Shown one piece after another: positions 34,384 to 42,831 of a DNA stretch of 64,000 nucleotides. Where the stretch lies: contig NZ_CP090095.1 in assembly GCF_021391675.1 (NCBI RefSeq), positions 2,237,501 through 2,301,500 on the forward strand. The letters run 5' to 3'. The stretch is from Neorhizobium galegae. Its GTDB lineage: Bacteria > Pseudomonadota > Alphaproteobacteria > Rhizobiales > Rhizobiaceae. The notes under the pieces were generated by a model. The model was not told where the DNA came from. It did not search any database and was given only the letters and a program-made list of their open reading frames with translations. Every line of letters begins with the position of its first letter. The stretch's first letter is position 1. A program made the position numbers and the translations under genes.

Positions 34384-34854
34384 TCATTGCGCACGATGCA
34401 GGACGGTGGTCCGGCCGAGCGTGGGCGTTCCCATGTAACCGCGGAGCTCCATCTTCTCGCCCACTAAGGTCACGCGGGCGGAAACGGTTCGACCGGTAGC
34501 CCCACTGTAGAGACTGACGCCTTCCCAGCGATGATCGCCGGCATCCCACTTGAGATCGTTCAGGAAGACGATTCCCTTCAAGGAACGGCTTCGGAGCTCC
34601 GGATCTGGATTGAGGGTGTCTTTCTTGAAGGTCTTACCATCAGCCTCGACCAGGGGCTTTGCGTAGATGACCCGGGCCGCATAGGTTTCTCCGGCGTCAA
34701 ACATCTCAAATTTGAAGTCGCCGTCGTCCGATTCCCAGACGCCGATAATTCGATCAGGCGAAGGGGCCTGTGCGAAGGTGTCCCCAGCCGGGAGAGCTGT
34801 CATTCCCGCCGTGAGCGCTGCGGCCAACAAAGGCCCGCTTACCGATTTCAACAT
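34384..34854 (-). CDS. Secreted DUF2147 protein
   Basis: The 156-residue protein has a signal peptide (about residues 1-28, ending DTFAQA) and a DUF2147 core. RIIGVWESDDGDFKFEMFDA opens it, followed by AARVIYAKPLVEADGK, LNPDPELRSRSLKGIVFLND and a closing GYMGTPTLGRTTVLHR. The family is lipocalin-like and periplasmic, without known function. It stands alone between SDR fragments, with 530 bases upstream holding a motif and an SDR remnant but no intact gene. Confidence 0.88.
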   Translation of the reverse strand: MLKSVSGPLLAAALTAGMTALPAGDTFAQAPSPDRIIGVWESDDGDFKFEMFDAGETYAARVIYAKPLVEADGKTFKKDTLNPDPELRSRSLKGIVFLNDLKWDAGDHRWEGVSLYSGATGRTVSARVTLVGEKMELRGYMGTPTLGRTTVLHRAQ

Positions 34855-35044
34855 TGTACGTTTCCTTCGTGATGATCTTGGACGGACGATCGACCCGAGA
34901 GGTCGTGCCGCCGAGACTGGCTACCCAATGATCCAGCGCTTTTCCTTGAGAAGGAGCGCGGCCTTGGACCCTGCCCGGAGGATTGCCGGGCATTGCGCTG
35001 TCAAGCTACACGCCGGCAGCGCGGTGCCGAATGCCGAAAAGCGC

Positions 35045-35063
35045 AAATTTTCTGCCTAATCCT
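35045..35063 (-). promoter_or_regulatory. Second AGGAT(C/T)AGGCA motif
   Basis: AGGATTAGGCAGAAAATTT on the minus strand is a near copy of the site at 34105-34123. It sits just 3' of the degraded SDR tail at 35096 and about 190 bases upstream of the DUF2147 start. Confidence 0.35.
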
Positions 35064-35095
35064 CCAGGCTGGCGGAGGTCTCCCAGCTCCTGCGG

Positions 35096-35280
35096 TTAAC
35101 CGAAAGATACCTCACCTGGCCGCTCCAAAGAGGCCCACAAGTTGCCGCAGACCGTCGATCCCGAGCAGCGGCAGGGACGCCCGCGATGCCCGTTAGACCT
35201 GTCAAGCCTTGAAATCCTTTTGGCCCCTAGTAACCGCCGGCGACAGCTTGCTGCGAAGTCGCCGCGTAGAGCGTTGGAAG
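35096..35280 (-). pseudogene. Frameshifted SDR C-terminal fragment
   Basis: The minus strand reads LPTLYAATSQQAVAGGY, a stop codon in place of the usual second tyrosine, then GPKGFQGLTGLTGIAGVPAA and ARDRRSAA. After a shift of frame it continues NLWASLERPGEVSFG and stops at 35096. This follows the tail of the intact SDR at 38153 (GGYYGPDKLSETRGYP through LWDLSEKLTGVRFG) through a nonsense codon and a frameshift. Nothing upstream of LPTLY remains. Confidence 0.72.
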
Positions 35281-35384
35281 GGCGGAATCAGGCCCCTTGC
35301 AAGGGGCCCGATCGCATCCGCTTATTGAGATCGAGAGTGCCGCTCCCAGCAAGAACCACAAAGGGCGACCTCTTGAAGGATGAT

Positions 35385-36419
35385 CTAAGCGCTGCGTGCT
35401 TTGCGGCTGGCGTACTGGCTATACATGCGCTGGTGGTTCAGCGCGTCCTGCTTTGGAGCAACTGCGAACATTCGGGAGTATTCGCGGCTGAATTGCGAAG
35501 GGCTTTCGTAGCCGACCTGGTAGGCGGCCTGCTCCACGCTGGCAGCTTCCGCCACCATCAGGCGCCGTGCCTCGAGAAGGCGCAGCTGTTTCTGGAACTG
35601 GAGCGGCGTCACCGATGTGAGCACCTTGAAGTGCTGATGGAACGATGATGGACTCATTCGCGCCACCTCAGCCAGTTGTTCCACACGCAGCGTCTTGGCG
35701 AAATTGTCGCGTAGAAAGTAGATGGCTTTGGCAACCCGCATGGTATTTGATTCCGGCAGGGCAAGATGGCAAAGCTCGCCGCCGTTCGGGCCGGTCAGAA
35801 GCCAATAGCAGATCTCGCGCATGACCGAAGGGTAAAGGATCGGAATAGCCTTTGGCGTCTGAGCCATCCGGATCAGGCGGACAACACATTCCGCTAACGG
35901 TTCGTCGACCTGGGCCACAAACACACACCGCCCGTGTCCGGCTGGCGCAACTGGTGACGTATCCAACTGTTCCAGCACCTCGCGCAGCATCGCCACGTCA
36001 AGATCTATGGTAACACCAAGATATGGTACCTCTGGGCTGGCCTGGACGATGCGCCCGCTGGCCGGCATTTCCATGCTGACGACCAAACACTGCATGGAAC
36101 CGTAGCGAAGCCTGTCCTCGCCGAAGAGAATTTCTTTCGCCCCTTCTATCACGACGCAGAGCGACGGCCGATAGATCTGCCGCATCGGCATCCTTTGCTG
36201 GAAGGATCGGAGGATGTTGACGCCGCCAAGCTGCGTCGGAAACAGGCCTTCACCACCACCCTGGCTCTCGATGTAACCTGTGACTTCGGCAAGAAGCGCT
36301 GATGACACGTGGGCCCCTGATCTGCTTGACGGCCAGTGCAACACGCCACCTTCTCGCGACAAGGTATCGTCACCTGTAGAAATAGGCAAATTTATTGCAG
36401 TATCAGGCATTCTTGTCAT
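35385..36419 (-). CDS. AraC family transcriptional regulator (AraC_N type)
   Basis: The 344-residue protein has the AraC_N ligand-binding domain (QIYRPSLCVVIEGAKEILFG, GSMQCLVVSMEMPASGRIVQ) and two helix-turn-helix units at the end (VEQLAEVARMSPSSFHQHFK; ASVEQAAYQVGYESPSQFSR). Such regulators usually sit next to SDR, aldo/keto reductase or MFS genes and activate them. It is divergent from the MFS gene by about 50 bases. The N-terminal ~45 residues are not conserved-looking, so the real start may be further inside. Several SDR remnants around it suggest the original target was damaged. Confidence 0.9.
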   Translation of the reverse strand: MTRMPDTAINLPISTGDDTLSREGGVLHWPSSRSGAHVSSALLAEVTGYIESQGGGEGLFPTQLGGVNILRSFQQRMPMRQIYRPSLCVVIEGAKEILFGEDRLRYGSMQCLVVSMEMPASGRIVQASPEVPYLGVTIDLDVAMLREVLEQLDTSPVAPAGHGRCVFVAQVDEPLAECVVRLIRMAQTPKAIPILYPSVMREICYWLLTGPNGGELCHLALPESNTMRVAKAIYFLRDNFAKTLRVEQLAEVARMSPSSFHQHFKVLTSVTPLQFQKQLRLLEARRLMVAEAASVEQAAYQVGYESPSQFSREYSRMFAVAPKQDALNHQRMYSQYASRKARSA

Positions 36420-36471
36420 CTGGCTATTCCTCTAACTTCGGGGAGCTGGTCGAAGCTGGGAAGTGCGTAGA

Positions 36472-37809
36472 ATGACAGAAATCATCGCACCGTCAACAGG
36501 AACCCCACAAGGAAAAAAGAATAAATATAAAATTTCTTCTCCCGCACATAAGGAATCTTCCAGTGAAGAAGCGCATGGATGGCGTTTTATTGCAATATTT
36601 GTTGCGCTATTTCTGGTAAGCATGATTTGTCAGATTGACAGGATGCTGCCATTCATCCTGGCAGAGTCGATCAAAGAAGAACTTTCGCTTAGCGATACAC
36701 AGATCGGATTGCTCACCGGCGTTGCCTTTGCTGTCTGTTACTCGTTTCTGTCATTGCCGCTCGCGCGTGCTGCCGATAGGGGATCGCCCCGGCTTGTCCT
36801 CGTTTTGTGCATTCTAGGGTGGAGCGCAATGACTGCGCTGGGTGGGCTCGCCGCGAGTTTCCTGTTCCTGGCTTTCTCGCGGTTTGGCGTCGCGTTTGGG
36901 GAAGCCGGTGGGACCCCTGCCGGGCATGCGATCATAGCCCGAAAAATCAGGCCGGAGCGCCGTGGCTTGGCGATCGGTCTTTTCGCCATGGGCATCCCGC
37001 TCGGCACCATGGTCGGCTTTGCTGCTGGTGGCGCGATTAGCGACACGTTTGGCTGGCGGACCGCTCTGATCGGTGCCGGAACCATGGGAGCCTTGATCGC
37101 TGTGTTCGCGTTGGTAGTCTTGGGACCGACGCCGCCGTTCAAAAGCGCAGGCCCCCGCAGCGAGTCCTTCTTGCGGTCGAGCCTGCAACTGCTTTCGTCT
37201 CAGGCATTCCGTTGGCTGTTCATTGGTGCGGTTGCGGGCAGCTTTGCCGCAGCGCCGTTTTACGCTTTCGCGACGACCTTCCTCATTCGCACCCACGGAT
37301 ACACGGCCAGCGAAGCCGGACTGGCCTTCGGGCTCCTGCAAGGCATGATGGGCATTGTTGGAACGCTCGCCGGCGGACGCTTGTTCGACCGAGCGGTCAG
37401 TTCGGGCACCGGACGGGTACTTGGACCTCCCGGTGTTCTCTTCCTGATCGCCAGCGTAACGACGGCCGCAGCGTTGTTCACACCAGTCGGATGGATTTCT
37501 ATTCTGCTTCTGGTGCCGAGCATGTTGTCCTTTGCATTCATGCTGCCATGGGGTTTTGGTGCAGCGCATCTGGTCGCAGGCAAAGGCAAGGAGGCGATGG
37601 CGACGAGCCTTGTCATGATCGGCTCCGGCCTCCTGGGTCCGGCATTTGGACCCCTCATCGTCGGCATGATCAGCGACTGGGCGACAGCGGCGCAAATTCC
37701 CAATGGCCTCGGCCTTGGGCTTCTGACTATCCCGGTCGCCAGTGTCCTGACGGGCCTCGCCATGCTGATCGCAAACCGGCGCATTTCCGTTTCGCTTCGG
37801 CGGTCGTGA
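36472..37809 (+). CDS. MFS transporter (spinster-like)
   Basis: The 445-residue protein has twelve predicted membrane helices after a ~45-residue hydrophilic N-terminus. IDRMLPFILAESIKEELSLS with DTQIGLLTGVAFAVCYSFLS and RAADRGSPR follow the spinster/hexuronate-like group of the major facilitator superfamily (motif A variant in loop 2-3). The ATG at 36472 has GGGAAG at 8-9 bases; a GTG 9 bases upstream is possible. The first ~150 bases are AT-rich compared with the rest. Divergent from AraC, its probable regulator. Substrate unknown. Confidence 0.88.
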   Translation: MTEIIAPSTGTPQGKKNKYKISSPAHKESSSEEAHGWRFIAIFVALFLVSMICQIDRMLPFILAESIKEELSLSDTQIGLLTGVAFAVCYSFLSLPLARAADRGSPRLVLVLCILGWSAMTALGGLAASFLFLAFSRFGVAFGEAGGTPAGHAIIARKIRPERRGLAIGLFAMGIPLGTMVGFAAGGAISDTFGWRTALIGAGTMGALIAVFALVVLGPTPPFKSAGPRSESFLRSSLQLLSSQAFRWLFIGAVAGSFAAAPFYAFATTFLIRTHGYTASEAGLAFGLLQGMMGIVGTLAGGRLFDRAVSSGTGRVLGPPGVLFLIASVTTAAALFTPVGWISILLLVPSMLSFAFMLPWGFGAAHLVAGKGKEAMATSLVMIGSGLLGPAFGPLIVGMISDWATAAQIPNGLGLGLLTIPVASVLTGLAMLIANRRISVSLRRS

Positions 37810-37810
37810 A

Positions 37811-37942
37811 GGGCTGGATCCGGACGTATCGGCAAGCCGCGGCAAGCCGCAGGACGTCGCGAACGGGGTCGCTGCCCTGGGTGCGACCGAGGGCGAACAG
37901 ATCAATGGCCAACTCGTGTTCGCCAACGGCGGCTTCGTCTGA
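37811..37942 (+). pseudogene. C-terminal fragment of a classical SDR
   Basis: The frame starting at 37811 reads GLDPDVSASRGKPQDVANGV, AALGATEGEQINGQLVFANG and GFV before a stop. GKPQDVANGVAAL..INGQLVFANGG is the unmistakable end of a classical SDR (substrate loop and C-terminal strand). It follows the MFS stop by one base and has no start or cofactor domain. The remaining 210 bases before the next gene hold nothing recognisable. Confidence 0.78.
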
Positions 37943-38152
37943 GACGTGCACCGCAGCCGCCGCTGGTCACGATTCCGGTCACGACGGACAGAAATCGGAT
38001 CGGGGAACCACCCCATTCCCTCAGATCCGATGGAGGTCGCCGCCCGCCCCAATCCCATGGCGTCCTCCAGGGCCACCGAAGGTCACTCCCGACATGAGCG
38101 CCTTCGGTGGCCGCACCTGGATCAGCGGCTTATCTGAACGAAAGGAACTACG

Positions 38153-39136
38153 ATGCCCAAGAATTGGACCACCGAGAGTATCCCGTCCCAACGTGGCAGA
38201 ACGATCGTCGTGACCGGCACAGGCGGTCTCGGCTTCGAAGACGCGCTGGCGCTCGCCCGCGCCGGTGGCGATGTGATCATCGCTGGACGGAACCCGGCAA
38301 AAGGGGCCGCCGCCGTCACTCGGATCAACCAGAGTGTGCCAGGCGCAGCTGTAACCTTCGAGGCGATCGATCTCGGAGATCTGGGCTCGATCGCCGCATT
38401 CGGCAGGCGGCTTGGCGATAGCCGAGAGAGCGTCGACGTCCTCATCAATAATGCAGGAGTGATGACGCCGCCACATCGCAGGACCACCGCCGACGGCTTC
38501 GAGTTGCAGTTCGGCACCAACTATCTTGGCCATTTTGCCCTGACGGCGCATCTTCTGCCGCTTCTCGGACGCGGCCAAAATCCGCGCGTCGTGACGCTCT
38601 CCAGCGTCGCCGCCCGCAGCAGCAGCGCCGCGATCAACTTCGATGACCTGCAGGCCGAACGGGATTACAAGCCCATGCCGGTTTACAGCCGGTCCAAGCT
38701 CGCCTGCCTGATGTTCGCGTTCGAACTCCAGCGCCGAAGCGACGCCGCCGGCTGGGGCATCACGAGTATCGCCGCGCATCCCGGTATCTCGCGGACAGAT
38801 CTCCTGCACAACGCGCCGGGTCGCCGCAGTGCTCAAGGCCTCGTTCGCTCGCTGCTGTGGTTCTTGTTCCAGCCGGCAGCGCAAGGCGCTCTACCGACCT
38901 TGTTCGCGGCAACGTCTCCCCACGCCCGCAAAGGGGGGTACTACGGTCCGGACAAGCTGAGCGAGACGCGCGGCTACCCGATCGACGCAAGGCCTCCGAA
39001 GCAATCGCTGGAGACGCAGGTCGCCAGCCGGCTTTGGGACCTATCCGAGAAGCTGACGGGCGTGAGATTCGGCGAGCAGAAGGCGCTGCCAACCGTCGCG
39101 GATCTGGATGCGTCGGCAGCCGATCGTGAGATCTAA
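38153..39136 (+). CDS. Short-chain dehydrogenase/reductase (extended, RDH-like)
   Basis: The 327-residue enzyme is intact. It has the cofactor motif VVTGTGGLGFEDALALARAG, NNAGVMTPP, the catalytic serine region VVTLSSVAA and the YxxxK pair in YSRSKLACLMF. The C-terminus (FLFQPAAQGALPTLFAATSP, GGYYGPDKLSE) is typical of retinol-dehydrogenase-like SDRs. It probably reduces a small aldehyde or ketone with NADPH. The ATG has GAAAGGAAC upstream. Its neighbours carry scraps of the same family. The downstream end abuts the integrase remnant. Confidence 0.9.
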   Translation: MPKNWTTESIPSQRGRTIVVTGTGGLGFEDALALARAGGDVIIAGRNPAKGAAAVTRINQSVPGAAVTFEAIDLGDLGSIAAFGRRLGDSRESVDVLINNAGVMTPPHRRTTADGFELQFGTNYLGHFALTAHLLPLLGRGQNPRVVTLSSVAARSSSAAINFDDLQAERDYKPMPVYSRSKLACLMFAFELQRRSDAAGWGITSIAAHPGISRTDLLHNAPGRRSAQGLVRSLLWFLFQPAAQGALPTLFAATSPHARKGGYYGPDKLSETRGYPIDARPPKQSLETQVASRLWDLSEKLTGVRFGEQKALPTVADLDASAADREI

Positions 39137-39149
39137 GGGCGTGGACTCC

Positions 39150-39379
39150 TCTGTGTAGCGATTGATGGCTTTCGCCAAGGTCGGGTCAACCGCAATAGCG
39201 CCGGCGATAGCTCCCGGCTTTTCGAGTTCACGCTCGCGCTTCTTCATCCACGCGGCGGCCACCTGCCGTCTGTTAAAAGTCTCTGTCTCGTGATAAGTTG
39301 CGCCATTCCGCATAACTCGCAAGCGTGCCATGTAGCTGACGCTGCCATCTTTTCGATTGCGCGCGGTGATAGTGCCCAT
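39150..39379 (-). pseudogene. 5' stump of a phage-type tyrosine integrase
   Basis: The minus strand starts MGTITARNRKDGSVSYMARL and continues RVMRNGATYHETETFNRR, AAAWMKKRERELEKPGA and LAKAINRYTEES. This is the arm-binding N-terminal domain and the start of the SAM-like domain of proteobacterial phage integrases. It ends at about 39150, where sequence unrelated to integrases begins, so the core-binding and catalytic domains (300 or more residues) are gone. The gene pointed away from dusA, a known integration site. Confidence 0.78.
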
Positions 39380-39393
39380 GACCGTATCCCCGT

Positions 39394-39461
39394 TTGGTAC
39401 ATGGCGATTCCAGTTGGTACATTGTGCCAGGTCCGGCCTCAAAACAGGCGAATTTGGTACA
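39394..39461. repeat. Phased TTGGTACA direct repeats
   Basis: TTGGTACA occurs at 39394-39401, 39414-39421 and 39454-39461, spaced exactly 20 and 40 bases, between the integrase start and dusA. Phasing close to two and four helical turns is what one expects of integrase arm-type or excisionase sites. Confidence 0.65.
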
Positions 39462-39490
39462 AAACGAGCGTAGACAAGACGGAGAACTGA

Positions 39491-40555
39491 GTGCTGCAAC
39501 AGCCTGCAAAAAAAGATAAAAACAGATATTTCAAGGCTCCAGTTTTCGCCGTTGCGCCGATGATCGATTGGACCGACAGGCATTGCCGTTTCCTGCATCG
39601 GCAATTGTCGAAATCCGCGCTGCTCTATACCGAGATGGTGGTGGCCGATGCGATCATTCATGGGCCGCGCGAGAGGCTCTTGTCCTTTTCGCCGGCCGAA
39701 CATCCGGTTGCGCTGCAGCTCGGCGGTTCGGACCCGGAAAAGCTTGGCGAGGCGGTGCGGATCGCGGCCGATTACGGCTATGACGAGATCAACCTCAATG
39801 TCGGCTGCCCGTCGGACCGGGTGCAGTCGGGCACCTTTGGCGCCTGCCTGATGCGGGATCCGGCACATGTCGCTGACCTCGTCGCGGCGATGAAGCGGGT
39901 GTCGAGCGTGCCGGTCACCGTGAAATGCCGCATCGGCGTTGACGACCAGGAGCCGACGGACGTGCTGCCGGACTTTCTTGGCCGGGTGATCGGGGCGGGG
40001 GCGGATGCGGTCTGGATCCATGCCCGCAAGGCCTGGCTTCAGGGGCTTTCGCCGAAGGAAAACCGCGAAGTGCCGCCGCTCGATTACGAGCTGGTCTATG
40101 CCATGAAGCGGGAAAACCCGGACGTGTTCATGGGCATCAACGGCGGCATCGCCGATCTGGAACAGGCGGCAAACCATCTCGCCCATATGGACGGGGTGAT
40201 GCTCGGCCGCGCCGCCTATCACAATACCGGACTTCTGGCCGGGGTGGATGCGTTCCTGAAGGATGCCAGCCCTGCCGGGGTCGCCACCGCCGAATTCGAC
40301 TGGCCGGCGCTGCGCGATACGATGGCGGACTATGCGGCGGAGCTGATCGGCCGGGGCGGGCGGCTGCATCACGTCACAAGGCACATGGTCGGGCTGTTCC
40401 AGGGATTTGCCGGCGCACGGCGGTTTCGTCAGATCCTCTCCACCGACGCCACCCGCCCGGGTGCCGGACCGGAGGTCATCGCGGCCGCCTTTGCGGTGGT
40501 CGATATCGACGGCGGCCCGCGGGTCCAAGCCGAGGAGAAAAAGCTGGCGGGGTGA
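39491..40555 (+). CDS. dusA: tRNA-dihydrouridine synthase A
   Basis: The 354-residue FMN enzyme reduces uridines in the D-loop of tRNA. VAPMIDWTDRHCRFLHRQLS (residues 21-40), the catalytic cysteine in NLNVGCPSDRVQSG (Cys106) and GINGGIADLEQAANHL identify DusA rather than DusB/C. The start is a GTG at 39491. The first ~20 codons are A-rich (CAGCCTGCAAAAAAAGATA) and unlike the GC-rich remainder, as if replaced when an element integrated at the conserved MIDWTDRH codons. The enzyme looks functional. Confidence 0.95.
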   Translation: MLQQPAKKDKNRYFKAPVFAVAPMIDWTDRHCRFLHRQLSKSALLYTEMVVADAIIHGPRERLLSFSPAEHPVALQLGGSDPEKLGEAVRIAADYGYDEINLNVGCPSDRVQSGTFGACLMRDPAHVADLVAAMKRVSSVPVTVKCRIGVDDQEPTDVLPDFLGRVIGAGADAVWIHARKAWLQGLSPKENREVPPLDYELVYAMKRENPDVFMGINGGIADLEQAANHLAHMDGVMLGRAAYHNTGLLAGVDAFLKDASPAGVATAEFDWPALRDTMADYAAELIGRGGRLHHVTRHMVGLFQGFAGARRFRQILSTDATRPGAGPEVIAAAFAVVDIDGGPRVQAEEKKLAG

Positions 40556-41439
40556 GGGCGGAGATTTTCGAGCTCCCATCGGACACACTCCTCCCTTGGC
40601 GAGCTTGAGTTTCTTTTCGTCATCCTCGGGCGGCCCTCGGGTTTAACCCGAGGGCGAGGATCGGACGGGGCGCTGAAAGCTGCCTCGTAAGGTAAGTAAT
40701 AAGTGACACCTCTCAGCGCCCCGTTCGGCGGTTTATGCCCGCGACTTCGGTCCCTCTGCCGTGGCCTTTCCGGACGGTGTTCGTATGACCCGGGACGCCC
40801 CATCCGATCTGATCGGCAAGGCATCCACAAATCTCCGCCGGTTTCTCCGATGCCCTCGGGTTATCCTCGGGTTTAACCCGAGGACGAGGGTCGGTCGGAC
40901 TTTGAAAAATCCGGCGACACCATCCGGTCAGCCACCATGTGTGCCGCACAGGCACGTCCGGCGCGCGCTTTCGGGCTTCAAGAGACGAAGGCTCGGTCCG
41001 TTTGCCTTCATCTCTCCCCGTTGTCGCCGGAGGGAGACCATTTTCAGCGAACCCGAACGCCAAGGTTTTGCGTCTTGCCCTTGACGTCCGCGTCGGTCCC
41101 GCCTCGCCGGCACGCCTGCCGGTGTATCCGCGACGGAACGGCGGGATTGTAGGCACGGGTTGGAAGGGAGGGGATGAAAGAGGATGGAGATTTGCGGTAA
41201 GGTGTTGAAAGGGTTGGAGGACGTGTTCAGGAGTATCCCCGTTGAGGAGGGGCTACTAACGCCCCCAAAACTATAATCCACGCAAAAAGCCAATGCCAAA
41301 TGCATAAGACCATGGCTGCTTTGCGGGACAAACCGGGCTTTCGCCGCACTTGTTCGAACGACCGCTTTAGTGTGCGCTAGATGAGGCCCGGGTCCACCGA
41401 GGTATTGCGCAAGTTGCCTGCAAAGCCGAAGGTGCGACC
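40556..41439. repeat. Non-coding stretch with GGGTTTAACCC palindromes
   Basis: The 884 bases between dusA and the MFS gene hold no supported gene. A perfect palindrome CCCTCGGG-TTTAA-CCCGAGGG lies at 40634-40654 and a trimmed copy CCTCGGGTTTAACCCGAGG at 40865-40883, about 230 bases apart, both followed by a GA-rich GGATCGG/GGGTCGG. This looks like a repeated intergenic element. Frames read as proteins here in several directions (for example 40928-41629 minus) are artefacts of the GC-rich repeat. After about 41210 composition falls and the leader of the MFS gene begins. Confidence 0.55.
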
Positions 41440-42729
41440 ATGGCAATTGAATTAGATTTCTCCTTCGCTGCGCTGACCGTTCCGGCGAGACGGCACATCC
41501 GGGTATTTCAGGTCCACCAGTTTCTCGATCGTTTTGCGATGGGTTTGACGGTTGCCGTTGTTGCACTGGCCTTGACCGATCGAGGCATGGACCTCTTCCA
41601 GATCTCACTACTTTTTGGGGTCTACTCACTTACGACCATGGCGATGGAACTCCCGTTCGGCGGGTTGGCCGACAACATTGGACGCAAGCCGGTCTTTTTG
41701 GCCGCGGTTGTCGTCAGCTTGATCTCCCTCGCACTCTTTCTCTCGACAAGCGATTTCTATGTTCTCGCGCTCTCATTTGCCTTCATCGGTTTTGGACGTG
41801 CACTACGGTCGGGCACGCTCGACGCTTGGTTCGTTGAAACCTTTAAAGCCGCTGCGCCGAATGTGGATGTTCAACCCGCTCTCGCAAAAGCGCAATGGGC
41901 CAATGCCATGGGCTTGGCGGTGGGGGCTGTTTTGGGGGGCCTTCTGCCCGATCTCTTTGGCTCAGTGGCAGAGAGGCTGGGTTTCAGTATCTATGATGTG
42001 TCTTACGCGGCGAGCTTGGCAGTGATGCTTGGGGTGTTCGTCTATACCCTGTTTTTCATTGTGGAAAAACCGCGCCCGCTGAACCCCCATGCTCTGAAAC
42101 AGGGGGTCGCAACTGTACCATTGGTGGTCAAAGACGCAGGTCTTCTCGCACTGAGACATCCGGCGTTGTCGGTACTTTTGGCAGCTCTGGCGTTTTTCCT
42201 AATGGCGACCAACCCGGTAGAGGTGATCTGGCCGACCCATGCAAAACCCATGTTGGAGGAAGGCTATGCAAATACAATTATCGGTGTCCTGACCGCTGCC
42301 TATTTCTTCTCAATCGCATTCGGCGCATGGTTGTCTCCACGGATCAGTCGGATTTTCAGACGGCGGCACGCGATTACACTTGCGGCGGCTTTTGCCTGCT
42401 TGGCGGGCGTTCAGATCGCATTGGCTTTACAAGGCAGCATCGTCGGCTTTGTGACGGTTTTCATCCTCTATTCTGTTCTCCTTGGTGTTTCTGAGACGCC
42501 GGCCAGCAGTATTCTGCATAGATGCGTAGAAGACCGCCAGCGATCCACAATGCTGTCTCTGAGGTCACTGATACAGCAACTCGGAGCAGCTTTGGGCCTG
42601 ATTTTGGCGGGAGCCATCGCTGAGGTCTACTCAACACCTACGGCTTGGATTGTCGGCGCCGTGTTTCTTGTTATTGCCGCGATCCTGATCGGTATCCTAG
42701 CCAAACGGCTTGCCGCACAGAATGAATAG
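41440..42729 (+). CDS. MFS transporter of atypical composition
   Basis: The 429-residue protein has twelve predicted helices and the motif LPFGGLADNIGRKPVFLAAV in the loop between helices 2 and 3. GFGRALRSGTLDAWFVE and SVLLGVSETPASSILHRC are typical of DHA-like drug/metabolite exporters. Codon use is more AT-rich (many TTG, TTT, GTT codons) than flanking genes, and its leader differs in style from neighbours, so acquisition by transfer is plausible. No ribosome binding site is striking. Substrate unknown; no regulator adjacent. Confidence 0.85.
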   Translation: MAIELDFSFAALTVPARRHIRVFQVHQFLDRFAMGLTVAVVALALTDRGMDLFQISLLFGVYSLTTMAMELPFGGLADNIGRKPVFLAAVVVSLISLALFLSTSDFYVLALSFAFIGFGRALRSGTLDAWFVETFKAAAPNVDVQPALAKAQWANAMGLAVGAVLGGLLPDLFGSVAERLGFSIYDVSYAASLAVMLGVFVYTLFFIVEKPRPLNPHALKQGVATVPLVVKDAGLLALRHPALSVLLAALAFFLMATNPVEVIWPTHAKPMLEEGYANTIIGVLTAAYFFSIAFGAWLSPRISRIFRRRHAITLAAAFACLAGVQIALALQGSIVGFVTVFILYSVLLGVSETPASSILHRCVEDRQRSTMLSLRSLIQQLGAALGLILAGAIAEVYSTPTAWIVGAVFLVIAAILIGILAKRLAAQNE

Positions 42730-42831
42730 CGGTCATTCATGCGACCTGCAGCATCAATCGGTCAGGGCCGACAGCAGTCATATCGTGCCAGACTCTCGCC
42801 TAACGCCGTCTGCGTGAGGCAGACGGCTCCC

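Noticed and set aside
40928..41629. Open frame of 233 codons in the repeat region
   Set aside because: Spans GGGTTTAACCC-type palindromes and reads as low-complexity sequence; no start or ribosome binding site stands out.
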